DNA from: Ruminococcus sp.
Lineage (GTDB): Bacteria > Bacillota > Clostridia > Lachnospirales > Lachnospiraceae
Reading direction: 5' to 3'
Length of the DNA: 64,000 bases
Assembly: GCA_013911065.1 (NCBI GenBank)
Contig: JACERV010000010.1
Coordinates: 80,811 to 144,810, forward strand
Position 1 is the stretch's first letter. Every line of letters begins with the position of its first letter. The notes under the pieces were generated by a model that had not been told where the DNA came from, did no database searches, and saw nothing but the letters and a program-made list of their open reading frames with translations. The position numbers were made by a program, and so were the translations under genes. Shown here piece after piece: positions 18,269-25,976 of the stretch.

Positions 18269-19528
18269 ATGAGCAGAGTATTAATAATTGGCTGTGGTGG
18301 TGTTGCGTCTGTAGCAATTCAGAAATGCTGTCAGAATGAAGGCGTATTCACGGAGATTTGTATTGCAAGCAGGACAAAGGAAAAGTGTGATGCTTTGAAA
18401 GAAAAGCTGGAGGGAAAAACCTCTGTAAAACTAACAACGGCCTATGTGGATGCAGATTGTGTGGAAGAAGTGGTTTCCCTTATTAATGAATATAAACCAG
18501 AGGTGGTTTTAAATCTGGCACTGCCCTATCAGGACCTTACAATTATGGAAGCCTGTCTGGAGTGTGGTGTGAATTATATTGACACTGCAAATTATGAGCC
18601 GGAGAATACAGATGATCCGAAATGGCGCGAGATCTATGAAAAGCGCTGCAGAGAAAAAGGATTCACTGCATATTTTGACTACAGCTGGCAGTGGGATTAC
18701 GCTGAAAAATTCCGGGAAAAGAACCTGACAGCCGTTTTAGGTTCAGGATTTGACCCGGGGGTAACCAGTGTTTTTACAGCCTACGCACAGAAGCATTATT
18801 TTGATGAAATACACACTATTGATATTTTGGACTGTAACGGCGGAGACCACGGCTATCCCTTTGCTACCAACTTTAATCCTGAAATCAACCTCCGGGAAGT
18901 TTCTGCTAACGGAAGCTATTGGGAGAACGGACACTGGGTGGAGACAGAGCCAATGGAAATCAAGAGGACTTATGATTTTCCGCAGGTAGGTGAAAAGGAT
19001 ATGTACCTCCTCCACCATGAAGAAATCGAGTCATTAGCAAAGAATATACCAGGTGTGAAGCGTATCCGGTTTTTCATGACCTTTGGGGAAAGTTATCTGA
19101 CCCATATGAAATGTCTGGAAAATGTAGGAATGCTCTCTACCAGTCCTATTGAATTTGACGGAAAAGAAATTGTTCCGATTCAGTTTTTAAAGGCATTGCT
19201 GCCTGATCCCGCCACATTGGGCCCCCGCACAAAGGGGAAAACCAATATTGGCTGTATTTATACCGGTATCAAAGATGGAAAAGAGAGAACTATTTATATC
19301 TATAATGTGTGTGACCACCAGGAATGCTACAAAGAGGTAGGCAGTCAGGCAATCAGTTATACAACAGGAGTTCCGGCTATGATTGGAACTGCGCTGGTTG
19401 CAGAGGGAATCTGGGATAAGAAAGGTGCGGTGAATCTGGAGGAACTGGACCCCGACCCATTTATGGATATGTTGAATCAATATGGGCTTCCCTGGGTGGT
19501 AGAAGAACATCCAATGACGGTGGAATAA
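18269..19528 (+). CDS. carboxyspermidine/carboxynorspermidine dehydrogenase (Lys1-like)
   Basis: 419 residues. N-terminal Rossmann motif VLIIGCGGVASVAIQKC, then the saccharopine-dehydrogenase-like domain with GSGFDPGVTSVFTAYA. This is the signature of enzymes that condense aspartate-semialdehyde with a diamine and reduce the Schiff base with NADPH. With putrescine the product is carboxyspermidine. The decarboxylase follows 4 bases after the stop, the usual pair. It starts one base after speE with AGGAGG inside the speE end. The diamine accepted (putrescine, diaminopropane or agmatine) is inferred only from the operon. Confidence 0.9.
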   Translation: MSRVLIIGCGGVASVAIQKCCQNEGVFTEICIASRTKEKCDALKEKLEGKTSVKLTTAYVDADCVEEVVSLINEYKPEVVLNLALPYQDLTIMEACLECGVNYIDTANYEPENTDDPKWREIYEKRCREKGFTAYFDYSWQWDYAEKFREKNLTAVLGSGFDPGVTSVFTAYAQKHYFDEIHTIDILDCNGGDHGYPFATNFNPEINLREVSANGSYWENGHWVETEPMEIKRTYDFPQVGEKDMYLLHHEEIESLAKNIPGVKRIRFFMTFGESYLTHMKCLENVGMLSTSPIEFDGKEIVPIQFLKALLPDPATLGPRTKGKTNIGCIYTGIKDGKERTIYIYNVCDHQECYKEVGSQAISYTTGVPAMIGTALVAEGIWDKKGAVNLEELDPDPFMDMLNQYGLPWVVEEHPMTVE

Positions 19529-19531
19529 AAA

Positions 19532-20659
19532 ATGAAGATAGAGGAATTAAAAACGCCGGTTTATTTGGTGGATGAGAAGAAGCTGGAGGAAAATCTTCAG
19601 ATACTGGCAGAAGTACAACAGAATACCGGATGCCGGATTTTGCTGGCACAGAAGGCATTTTCTATGTATAAGGTTTACCCTTTGATTAGAAAATACCTGG
19701 CAGGAGCAACTGCCAGCGGGCTGTATGAGGCAAGGCTGGGGGCAGAAGAAATGGGCGGAGAGAACCATGTGTTTTCCCCTGCCTATACAGAGGCAGAAAT
19801 GAGGGAACTTTGTACAATTTGCGGTCATATCAGCTTTAATTCTATTTCACAGTTAGAAAAGCACAGGAAGATATGGGAAACGGCACCAGTCAGTGTAGGA
19901 CTTCGGGTGAATCCGGAGTATTCTACCCAGGAGGACCATGAAATTTATGACCCTTGTGCTCCAGGCTCCCGTCTGGGAATCCGGTTGTCTCAGTTTCCCC
20001 CGGAACTGCCCAGAGGGGTGGAAGGGCTGCATATCCATACTTTGTGTGAACAGGATGCAGCACCTTTGATTGAGACTTTTGAGGCAGTAGAAAAAAAGTT
20101 TGGAAAATACCTTCACCAAATCAAATGGCTGAACCTGGGAGGCGGACATCATATTACGAGACCGGGATATGACAGAGAGGCGCTGGAGACGTTAATTTGC
20201 AGAATACAGGACGCATACAAGGTAAAGGTTTATTTAGAGCCGGGAGAAGCCATTGCTCTGAATGCTGGATATTTTATTACAGAAGTCATGGATATTGTGG
20301 AGTGGGAAACTCCTGCTCTTATTTTGGATGGCTCTGCAGCCTGCCATATGCCTGATGTGCTGGAAATGCCTTACCGGCCTCCTTTGAAAAACAGCGGACT
20401 GCCGGGGGAACGGGCAGTTACCTGTAAGCTCGGTTCAAGAACCTGCCTTGCGGGAGATATCATAGGAGAATACAGCTTTGATGTCCGGCCTGAAATTGGC
20501 GACAGACTTGTATTTGAGGATATGGCAATCTACACTATGGTGAAAAATAATACCTTCAATGGAATGCCCCTTCCAGACATTGTATTACTTCGCAAAAATG
20601 GAGAATGTGAACTTGTCAGGCGATTTGATTATAAAGATTTTAAGGAGCGCTTATCCTGA
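19532..20659 (+). CDS. nspC: carboxyspermidine/carboxynorspermidine decarboxylase
   Basis: 375 residues, fold-type III (alanine-racemase fold) PLP decarboxylase. The PLP lysine is Lys41 in LLAQKAFSMYK, the same number as in characterised carboxynorspermidine decarboxylases. LNLGGGHHITRPGY (phosphate loop), YLEPGEAIALNAG and the acceptor region CLAGDIIGEY match the family. It removes the carboxyl left by the dehydrogenase, giving spermidine from carboxyspermidine. Its stop overlaps the aguA start by one base. The gene symbol follows the family name; the natural substrate here is more likely carboxyspermidine. Confidence 0.92.
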   Translation: MKIEELKTPVYLVDEKKLEENLQILAEVQQNTGCRILLAQKAFSMYKVYPLIRKYLAGATASGLYEARLGAEEMGGENHVFSPAYTEAEMRELCTICGHISFNSISQLEKHRKIWETAPVSVGLRVNPEYSTQEDHEIYDPCAPGSRLGIRLSQFPPELPRGVEGLHIHTLCEQDAAPLIETFEAVEKKFGKYLHQIKWLNLGGGHHITRPGYDREALETLICRIQDAYKVKVYLEPGEAIALNAGYFITEVMDIVEWETPALILDGSAACHMPDVLEMPYRPPLKNSGLPGERAVTCKLGSRTCLAGDIIGEYSFDVRPEIGDRLVFEDMAIYTMVKNNTFNGMPLPDIVLLRKNGECELVRRFDYKDFKERLS

Positions 20660-21795
20660 TGAAGAAATTAGACAGCTTACCAAAAAAAGACGGATATCAT
20701 ATGCCGGCGGAATTTGCTCCCCATGCAGGCACTTTGGTAATCTGGCCGGTGCGCCCGGGCAGTTGGGGGAAAGATCCGGCAGAAGCCCAGGAGGCATTTT
20801 GCAGGCTGATTCATGAAATATCTAAAGGTGAAAAAGTTTACGTACTGGCAGATGACGGGCATATAGAAGAGGCCCGCAGTGCAGTTGGAAAAATGGTTAG
20901 AGAAAAGCCCGGGCAGGAAATTGTCCTTCTGACGATAGACAGTGACGATGCATGGGCAAGAGATGTATGTCCAACCTTTCTGACAGATGGTTTCCATGTC
21001 CGGGGCGTGAACTGGAAATTTAATGCATGGGGTGGCGAAGCAGACGGCCTGTATGCTTCCTGGGAAAAAGACAATGCTGTGGCAGAAAAGGTTTGTGCTG
21101 CTTTGGACTGTTCCTGTTATGATGCAGGGGACTTTGTGTTGGAGGGCGGTTCCATCCATTCTGACGGCGAAGGAACAGTTCTGGTTACAGAAAGTTGTCT
21201 GTTAAGCAGCGGCAGAAATCCCGGTCTTTCTAAAGAGCAGATAGAGCAGAAGCTAAAAGATTATCTGGGCGCTGAGAAAGTTCTGTGGCTTCCCAGGGGG
21301 ATTTCCAGGGACGAAACCAATGAGCATGTGGATAATGTCTGTGCTTTTACTGCCCCGGGTGAAGTTGTTCTGGCCTGGACCGATAACTCTGAAGATGAAC
21401 AGTACGAACTCTCAAAGGCCTGCCTGGACTATCTGGAAGCGCAGGAAGATGCCAAAGGGCGGAAACTGGTGGTTCACAAGCTGCCTATACCGGAGGTTCC
21501 CGTCTGCGTCAAGAAAGAGGACGTGGACAAATATGAGTTTGAGGTTGGGGAAGATATCAGAGAGACAGGAGAAAGGCTTGCTGCCAGTTATGTGAATTTT
21601 TATTTTACGAACGATTCCGTAATAGTCCCCCAGTTCGGCGGGGAGAATAAGGAAAGTGACAGGTGTGCCATGGACATTCTGAGGCGTATCTGTTCCGGAC
21701 GTAAAATAACAGGAATTGACAGCCGTATCATCCTGCTGGGCGGGGGGAATATCCACTGTATTACCCAGCAGATACCAAAAGGAGAAATGCAATGA
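20659..21795 (+). CDS. aguA: agmatine deiminase
   Basis: 378 residues, typical length. Peptidylarginine-deiminase fold with the nucleophile Cys367 in GGGNIHCITQQIP, WARDVCPTFL near residues 95-104, FNAWGG, and the NEHVDN segment carrying the catalytic His. It hydrolyses agmatine to N-carbamoylputrescine and ammonia. Translation is coupled to the decarboxylase upstream (one-base overlap) and to aguB downstream (4-base ATGA overlap). With speA and aguB it gives arginine to putrescine without a urease-type step. Confidence 0.96.
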   Translation: MKKLDSLPKKDGYHMPAEFAPHAGTLVIWPVRPGSWGKDPAEAQEAFCRLIHEISKGEKVYVLADDGHIEEARSAVGKMVREKPGQEIVLLTIDSDDAWARDVCPTFLTDGFHVRGVNWKFNAWGGEADGLYASWEKDNAVAEKVCAALDCSCYDAGDFVLEGGSIHSDGEGTVLVTESCLLSSGRNPGLSKEQIEQKLKDYLGAEKVLWLPRGISRDETNEHVDNVCAFTAPGEVVLAWTDNSEDEQYELSKACLDYLEAQEDAKGRKLVVHKLPIPEVPVCVKKEDVDKYEFEVGEDIRETGERLAASYVNFYFTNDSVIVPQFGGENKESDRCAMDILRRICSGRKITGIDSRIILLGGGNIHCITQQIPKGEMQ

Positions 21796-22676
21796 GCAAA
21801 GCAACAGTTGCCGTTATCCAGATGCAGTGCACAAAGGAAGTTCGGCAGAATATAGAAAATGCGGAAAAGTATGTACGCCAGGCCGCAGACATGGGCGGGC
21901 AGATTATACTTTTGCCGGAATTGTTTGAGCGGCAGTATTTTTGTCAGGAAAGACAGTATGGATATTATAGTTATGCGCTAAGTGCAGAGGAGAATCCGGC
22001 AGTGTGCAGGATGCGGGAGCTGGCCCGGGAACTGTCACTGGTTATTATCGTCAGCTTTTATGAAAAATCGGGAAATGTATTATACAATTCTGCAGCTGTA
22101 GTGGACGCAGATGGGAGTCTGCTGGGAGTTTACCGCAAAACTCATATTCCGGACGACCACTTTTATCAGGAAAAATTTTATTTTACTCCGGGAGATACCG
22201 GATTTACTGTGTGGGATACGCGGTATGGAAAAGTCGGTGTGGGAATCTGCTGGGACCAGTGGTTTCCGGAGACTGCCCGGTGCCTGGCTTTAAAAGGGGC
22301 CGATGTGATTCTGTATCCAACTGCTATTGGCAGTGAGCCTATACTGGATTGCGACAGCTCCGGTCACTGGATGAGAACTATGCAGGGCCATGCGGCGGCA
22401 AATATTGTCCCGGTGGCGGCAGCCAACCGGTATGGCGTGGAAATGGTGGAACCCTGTGCAGAAAATGCAGAACAAAACTCTGCTTTGGAATTTTATGGAA
22501 GCAGTTTTATTACAGATGAAACCGGCGATATTTTATGCTGTGCAAAAAAAAGTGGGACAAAAATTCTGCTTGCGAAATTTGATTTTGAAAAAATCAGGCG
22601 AGAGCGGCTGGAATGGGGATTATTCAGGGATAGAAGGCCAGATTGCTATGAAGAGATATGCAGCCATTTTAAATAG
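21792..22676 (+). CDS. aguB: N-carbamoylputrescine amidase
   Basis: 294 residues, nitrilase superfamily. The Glu-Lys-Cys triad is visible: Glu43 in LLPELFE, Lys116 in YRKTHIPDDHFYQEK and Cys153 in GICWDQWFPE. The motifs around Lys and Cys are specific to the carbamoylputrescine amidase branch. It releases putrescine, CO2 and ammonia. It ends the operon; the next 115 bases carry the sigG leader and no obvious terminator, so read-through into sigG is possible. Confidence 0.96.
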   Translation: MSKATVAVIQMQCTKEVRQNIENAEKYVRQAADMGGQIILLPELFERQYFCQERQYGYYSYALSAEENPAVCRMRELARELSLVIIVSFYEKSGNVLYNSAAVVDADGSLLGVYRKTHIPDDHFYQEKFYFTPGDTGFTVWDTRYGKVGVGICWDQWFPETARCLALKGADVILYPTAIGSEPILDCDSSGHWMRTMQGHAAANIVPVAAANRYGVEMVEPCAENAEQNSALEFYGSSFITDETGDILCCAKKSGTKILLAKFDFEKIRRERLEWGLFRDRRPDCYEEICSHFK

Positions 22677-22742
22677 ACCGTATTTGTCAAGGTCTAAAAC
22701 TTTCTAAAATTTGCCCAGTCTGGGAATAAGCAGTGCATGGAT

Positions 22743-22790
22743 TGAGAATCATTTTACTAGATTAAAATTTTTCATCTAGGAGGATTCTCA
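22743..22790 (+). promoter_or_regulatory. sigG leader hairpin touching the ribosome binding site
   Basis: TGAGAATC (22743-22750) is an exact complement of GATTCTCA (22783-22790); the 32-base loop contains most of AGGAGG (22778-22783), the sigG ribosome binding site, and the 3' arm starts on its last base. ATG follows at 22793. A leader stem-loop that limits sigG translation is described in B. subtilis; this may be the equivalent. Confidence 0.55.
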
Positions 22791-22792
22791 TT

Positions 22793-23572
22793 ATGGCTCT
22801 GAATAAAGTTGAACTATGTGGCGTGAATACAGCGAAGCTTCCACTCTTGAAAGAAGAAGAGAAGGAGGCTTTGTTTACTCGTATCAAGGCGGGGGACGAA
22901 GAAGCAAGGGAAGAGTATATCAAAGGAAATTTAAGGCTGGTCCTGAGCGTGATTAAGCGTTTTTCCAACAGCAATGAAAATGCAGACGATTTATTCCAGA
23001 TCGGGTGTGTGGGTTTGATGAAGGCGGTAGATAATTTTGACCCTGACAGGCTGGTGAAATTTTCGACTTATGCTGTCCCCATGATTATCGGAGAAGTGCG
23101 CAGATACCTGAGGGACAATAATTCCATCCGGGTCAGCCGCTCTCTGCGCGATACAGCATATAAGGCAATTTATGCAAAAGAAGGATTTATGAAAAAGCAC
23201 TTAAAAGAGCCTACTGTCCAGGAAATTGCGGAGGAAATCGGAATCTCCAAGGAAGATATTGTGTTTGCCCTGGACGCAATCCAGATGCCCATGAGCCTGC
23301 ATGAACCGGTTTATAATGAGGGTGGAGACACACTCTATGTCATGGATCAGGTCAGTGACAAAAAAAATAAAGAAGAAAACTGGGTGGAAGAATTGTCACT
23401 TGAGGCAGCTATGGAGCGTCTCAATGAGCGGGAACGCTATATAATTACCCTGCGGTTTTTCGAAGGCAAAACCCAGATGGAAGTAGCAGAAGAAATAAAA
23501 ATATCCCAGGCCCAGGTAAGCCGGCTGGAAAAAAACGCCCTAAAAGTAATGAAACAATATCTATTGGGGTGA
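22793..23572 (+). CDS. sigG: RNA polymerase sporulation sigma factor SigG
   Basis: 259 residues, late forespore sigma factor. Begins MALNKVELCGVNTAKLPLL, the conserved SigG N-terminus that distinguishes it from SigF, then region 2 NLRLVLSVIKRFSN, DDLFQIGCVGLMKAVDNFD and IRVSRSLRD, and region 4 KTQMEVAEEIKISQAQVSRLEK. It is separated from spoIIGA-sigE by the beta-CASP gene and the polyamine operon, whereas the three sit together in many Clostridia. No convincing sigma-F/G promoter was placed upstream. Confidence 0.97.
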   Translation: MALNKVELCGVNTAKLPLLKEEEKEALFTRIKAGDEEAREEYIKGNLRLVLSVIKRFSNSNENADDLFQIGCVGLMKAVDNFDPDRLVKFSTYAVPMIIGEVRRYLRDNNSIRVSRSLRDTAYKAIYAKEGFMKKHLKEPTVQEIAEEIGISKEDIVFALDAIQMPMSLHEPVYNEGGDTLYVMDQVSDKKNKEENWVEELSLEAAMERLNERERYIITLRFFEGKTQMEVAEEIKISQAQVSRLEKNALKVMKQYLLG

Positions 23573-23581
23573 CCGATAGTG

Positions 23582-23710
23582 ATTAGCGAGGTATTTTCGA
23601 GCTTAGCACGTAGGTCGTTCTTTGAGATTAGCGAGGTCTTTTACGAGCTTAGCGAAAAGAACTTCCTTTCCAAGCAGCGGAGAAAGGTGAGCTTAGCGAA
23701 AAGAACTTCC
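23582..23710 (+). repeat. cluster of short direct repeats after sigG
   Basis: Two near-identical 26-27 base units begin ATTAGCGAGGT and end CGAGCTTAGC (23582-23607 and 23627-23653). A second unit of 22 bases, starting GAGCTTAGCG and ending AGAACTTCC, is exact at 23645-23666 and 23689-23710. GTTCTT/AAGAAC arms could pair across the second unit. There is no coding potential. It may be a small intergenic repeat family or a decayed element. Confidence 0.7.
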
Positions 23711-23737
23711 CTTAAACTTCCTTATGGTAACTTGATA

Positions 23738-23766
23738 TTTACATTTTCACGACTTTATACTATGAT
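23738..23766 (+). promoter_or_regulatory. sigma-A promoter of the HAD phosphatase gene
   Basis: TTTACA (23738-23743), 17-base spacer, TATGAT (23761-23766), 33 bases before the start codon and just after the repeat cluster. Confidence 0.6.
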
Positions 23767-23799
23767 AAATATAGAATAAAGTGAAAATGGAGAGGAACC

Positions 23800-24459
23800 A
23801 TGTATAAAATTTGCATTTTTGACTTAGACGGAACCTTGGTGGATACGTTGGATTCTTTGGCTTTTTCTGTAAATGAGACATTAAAAGAGATGGGACTTCC
23901 GCCGGTTACCAGAGACGAGTGCCGCATATTTGTAGGAGAGGGCGCCAGACGATTGATGGAAAAGGCGCTGCTGGCAGGCGGGCAGGAGAATCTACAGCGA
24001 CTTGATGAGGCCATGGAAATATATGGTCGTATATTTGATGCCAACTGCACATATCATGTAATATCCTATGACGGAATCCCTGAGCTGTTAAGAGAAATGA
24101 AGGCTTTAGGTATTCGCCTGGCAGTGTTGTCCAACAAGCCTGACAGACAAACTGTCCGTGTAGCAGAAGAGATTTTTGGAAAAGATACTTTTCAGTGGAT
24201 CCAGGGGCAGAAGGCAGGCATACCCAGAAAGCCTGACCCATCCGCGGCACTTAAGATTGCCGGGGAACTGGGGGCCGGACCGGAGGAAACTATCTATATC
24301 GGAGATTCAGAGGTGGATATTGCAACCGGTACGGCAGCGAAGATGATGACCATTGGGGCATCTTGGGGCTTTAGGGGCAGGGCGGCACTTGAGGCAGCAG
24401 GAGCCGGAGCAATTGCAGATGCTCCGGAAGAAATTCTAAAATGGATTCGTGAAACTTAG
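23800..24459 (+). CDS. HAD-family hydrolase, phosphoglycolate phosphatase-like
   Basis: 219 residues. HAD motif I is FDLDGTLVDT at residues 6-15, motif II is the Ser in LAVLSNKPD, the motif III Lys lies in RKPDPS, and motif IV is YIGDSEVD. An alpha-helical cap between motifs I and II places it in subclass I with Gph and PgmB. It probably dephosphorylates a small phosphate ester such as phosphoglycolate; the exact substrate cannot be assigned. It starts with GGAGAGG upstream and is followed after 13 bases by a small acidic protein gene. Confidence 0.88.
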   Translation: MYKICIFDLDGTLVDTLDSLAFSVNETLKEMGLPPVTRDECRIFVGEGARRLMEKALLAGGQENLQRLDEAMEIYGRIFDANCTYHVISYDGIPELLREMKALGIRLAVLSNKPDRQTVRVAEEIFGKDTFQWIQGQKAGIPRKPDPSAALKIAGELGAGPEETIYIGDSEVDIATGTAAKMMTIGASWGFRGRAALEAAGAGAIADAPEEILKWIRET

Positions 24460-24472
24460 GAGGTGGAAAGTC

Positions 24473-24736
24473 ATGAATGAATATGATGAGGAGTGCCTGA
24501 TCACATTTTTAAAGAAGCAAGCTCAATTATTTGATGAACCGGTAGCGGGAACATTGGAGGAAGCCGAAGCTTTTCTGGAAGACTGTATGGCAGTGGTAGT
24601 TGGCTCCTTCAAAGAAGTAAGGGAATATTTCGAGGAAAGTGGAATTGATGTGGACACAATGTCAGACGAAGAACTGGAAGACGCTTCCGAGGTTTTTGCA
24701 CTTCCAGGCGGCCGGTATCTGATTGTGGAGGGATAG
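24473..24736 (+). CDS. small acidic protein of unknown function
   Basis: 87 residues from ATG 24473, chosen because AGGAGGT lies at the right distance; the in-frame GTG at 24449 overlaps the phosphatase end and precedes that site. Very rich in Glu and Asp, predicted mostly helical, with a C-terminal GGRYLIVEG that looks like a short beta hairpin. No membrane segment or known motif is visible. It is probably cotranscribed with the phosphatase. I do not recognise the family. Confidence 0.75.
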   Translation: MNEYDEECLITFLKKQAQLFDEPVAGTLEEAEAFLEDCMAVVVGSFKEVREYFEESGIDVDTMSDEELEDASEVFALPGGRYLIVEG

Positions 24737-24772
24737 GATTCTGAAAAGTTTCATAAGCAATAGGATAAAGAT

Positions 24773-24804
24773 AAAAGCCGCAGTATCATTTCACTGCGGC
24801 TTTT
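24773..24804. terminator. bidirectional terminator between convergent genes
   Basis: Perfect 12-bp stem AAAAGCCGCAGT (24773-24784) / ACTGCGGCTTTT (24793-24804), A-rich on the left and T-rich on the right, so it works for both strands. The minus-strand gene ends inside the stem: its last codons and stop form one arm. Confidence 0.9.
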
Positions 24805-25220
24805 GTTATAGCCTCTTTTATTGCATCCAGGATTACCTGAGAGGTGTAAGGTGTATCTTTGGAGAGGGATATATCCTCCAGAGATTGTTTCTCGTAGACC
24901 TGATCGGCGATATCCTCAATAGCAGGCTGGATAAGCGGAAATACAGTCGTCATAGCCTCATCCAGATTGGAAAAGCGTATAGAGTTGATATGAGCCTCAT
25001 CTACCGATACTTCAACTTCCAGATTTGTGTTGTTTAAGGTCAGCGTGGAAGTATAGATGCCCGGAGTGTATTGTTTTTTCGCGTCTGCACCTTTATCCTT
25101 CCCTCCCGGGCGGAACATGACAACCAGTAAAATTACCAGCAGTATGCCAAGTGCCACGAAGACAGTAGTATAGATAATTTCTTTCATGTGCAGAACGATA
25201 ATTTTAGTTTTGGAACCCAT
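24786..25220 (-). CDS. membrane-anchored FMN-bind-like protein
   Basis: 144 residues from the ATG whose complement is at 25218-25220, with GGGAGGT upstream; the earlier in-frame ATG at 25244 lies before that site. One N-terminal membrane segment (TTVFVALGILLVILLVVMF) is followed by a domain shaped like FMN_bind: YTPGIYTSTLTLNN, VEVSVDEAHINSIRF, then SKDTPYTSQVILDAIKEAI. Where flavinylated members have a Thr in SGATxT, this one reads SKDTPYT, so covalent FMN attachment is doubtful. Family assignment is by pattern only. Transcribed away from pth. Confidence 0.65.
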   Translation of the reverse strand: MGSKTKIIVLHMKEIIYTTVFVALGILLVILLVVMFRPGGKDKGADAKKQYTPGIYTSTLTLNNTNLEVEVSVDEAHINSIRFSNLDEAMTTVFPLIQPAIEDIADQVYEKQSLEDISLSKDTPYTSQVILDAIKEAITKAAVK

Positions 25221-25338
25221 TGAAGAGACCTCCCGTGTAGTCATTTTAGTTCTGGATAATGGAAGCAGAGAGAAAAACTGCCCATTTCACTTTTTATAAG
25301 TGTATGACAGGAAATAGAAAAATATTCGTGAGTTTTGC

Positions 25339-25367
25339 GTGACAAATAGAGTGCCCTACTGTAAAAT
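25339..25367 (+). promoter_or_regulatory. probable promoter of pth-mfd
   Basis: GTGACA (25339-25344), 17-base spacer, TAAAAT (25362-25367), 26 bases before the pth start. Confidence 0.45.
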
Positions 25368-25392
25368 GGATAAGAATGAAGAGGTGAAGCAT

Positions 25393-25971
25393 ATGTATAT
25401 CATAGCAGGTCTGGGAAATCCGGACAAACAATATGAAGGTACAAGACATAATGTGGGATTTGAAGTGATAGATTCCATTGCAGAAAAATACAATATAGCT
25501 GTAGATATAAAAAAACACCGCGCTTTTATAGGAAAGGGAATTATTGGCGGGCAAAAGGTCATCCTGGCCAAACCCCAGACTTATATGAACCTGAGCGGAG
25601 AAAGTATTATCAGTCTTGTGGAATATTATAAAATAGATGTGGAGCAGGAACTGATTGTCATTTATGATGATGTCAGCCTTGATGTAGGAGCACTTAGAAT
25701 CCGTGAAAAGGGAAGTGCAGGCGGACATAATGGAATTAAGAATATTATTGCCCACCTGGGAGGGCAGGTTTTTCCCAGAATTAAAATGGGGGTAGGTGAA
25801 AAGCCTCCCAGATATGATTTAGCAGATTATGTGCTGGGGCATTTTACGAAAGCGGAGCATGAGCTGATAGAAGAGGGCTGCAGATCTGCGGCACATGCTG
25901 TGGAAATGATAACCGCCGGGGATATAAAGGCAGCAATGAATCAGTATAACCGGAAAAAGAAGGAAGAGTAA
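25393..25971 (+). CDS. pth: peptidyl-tRNA hydrolase
   Basis: 192 residues from ATG 25393, preceded by GAGGTGA; the frame's upstream extension is not supported. Catalytic His19 is in GTRHNVGFEVID, KPQTYMNLSGES and YDDVSLDVGALRIR follow, and GSAGGHNGIKNII binds the tRNA acceptor end. It recycles peptidyl-tRNA released from stalled ribosomes. mfd starts 5 bases after its stop; the pth-mfd pair is common in Firmicutes. Confidence 0.97.
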   Translation: MYIIAGLGNPDKQYEGTRHNVGFEVIDSIAEKYNIAVDIKKHRAFIGKGIIGGQKVILAKPQTYMNLSGESIISLVEYYKIDVEQELIVIYDDVSLDVGALRIREKGSAGGHNGIKNIIAHLGGQVFPRIKMGVGEKPPRYDLADYVLGHFTKAEHELIEEGCRSAAHAVEMITAGDIKAAMNQYNRKKKEE

Positions 25972-25976
25972 AAGAC

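Noticed and set aside
22681..22760. Sigma-F/G promoter before sigG
   Set aside because: TGCATG at 22734 and CATTTTA at 22750 resemble the boxes but the spacing is only 10 bases; no other pair fits.
23582..23710. CRISPR array
   Set aside because: Units are adjacent or overlapping, of unequal length and without regular spacers; no cas genes in the window.
24723..25037. Plus-strand 104-residue frame
   Set aside because: It lies antisense to the FMN-bind-like gene, which has a membrane anchor, a ribosome binding site and a terminator.
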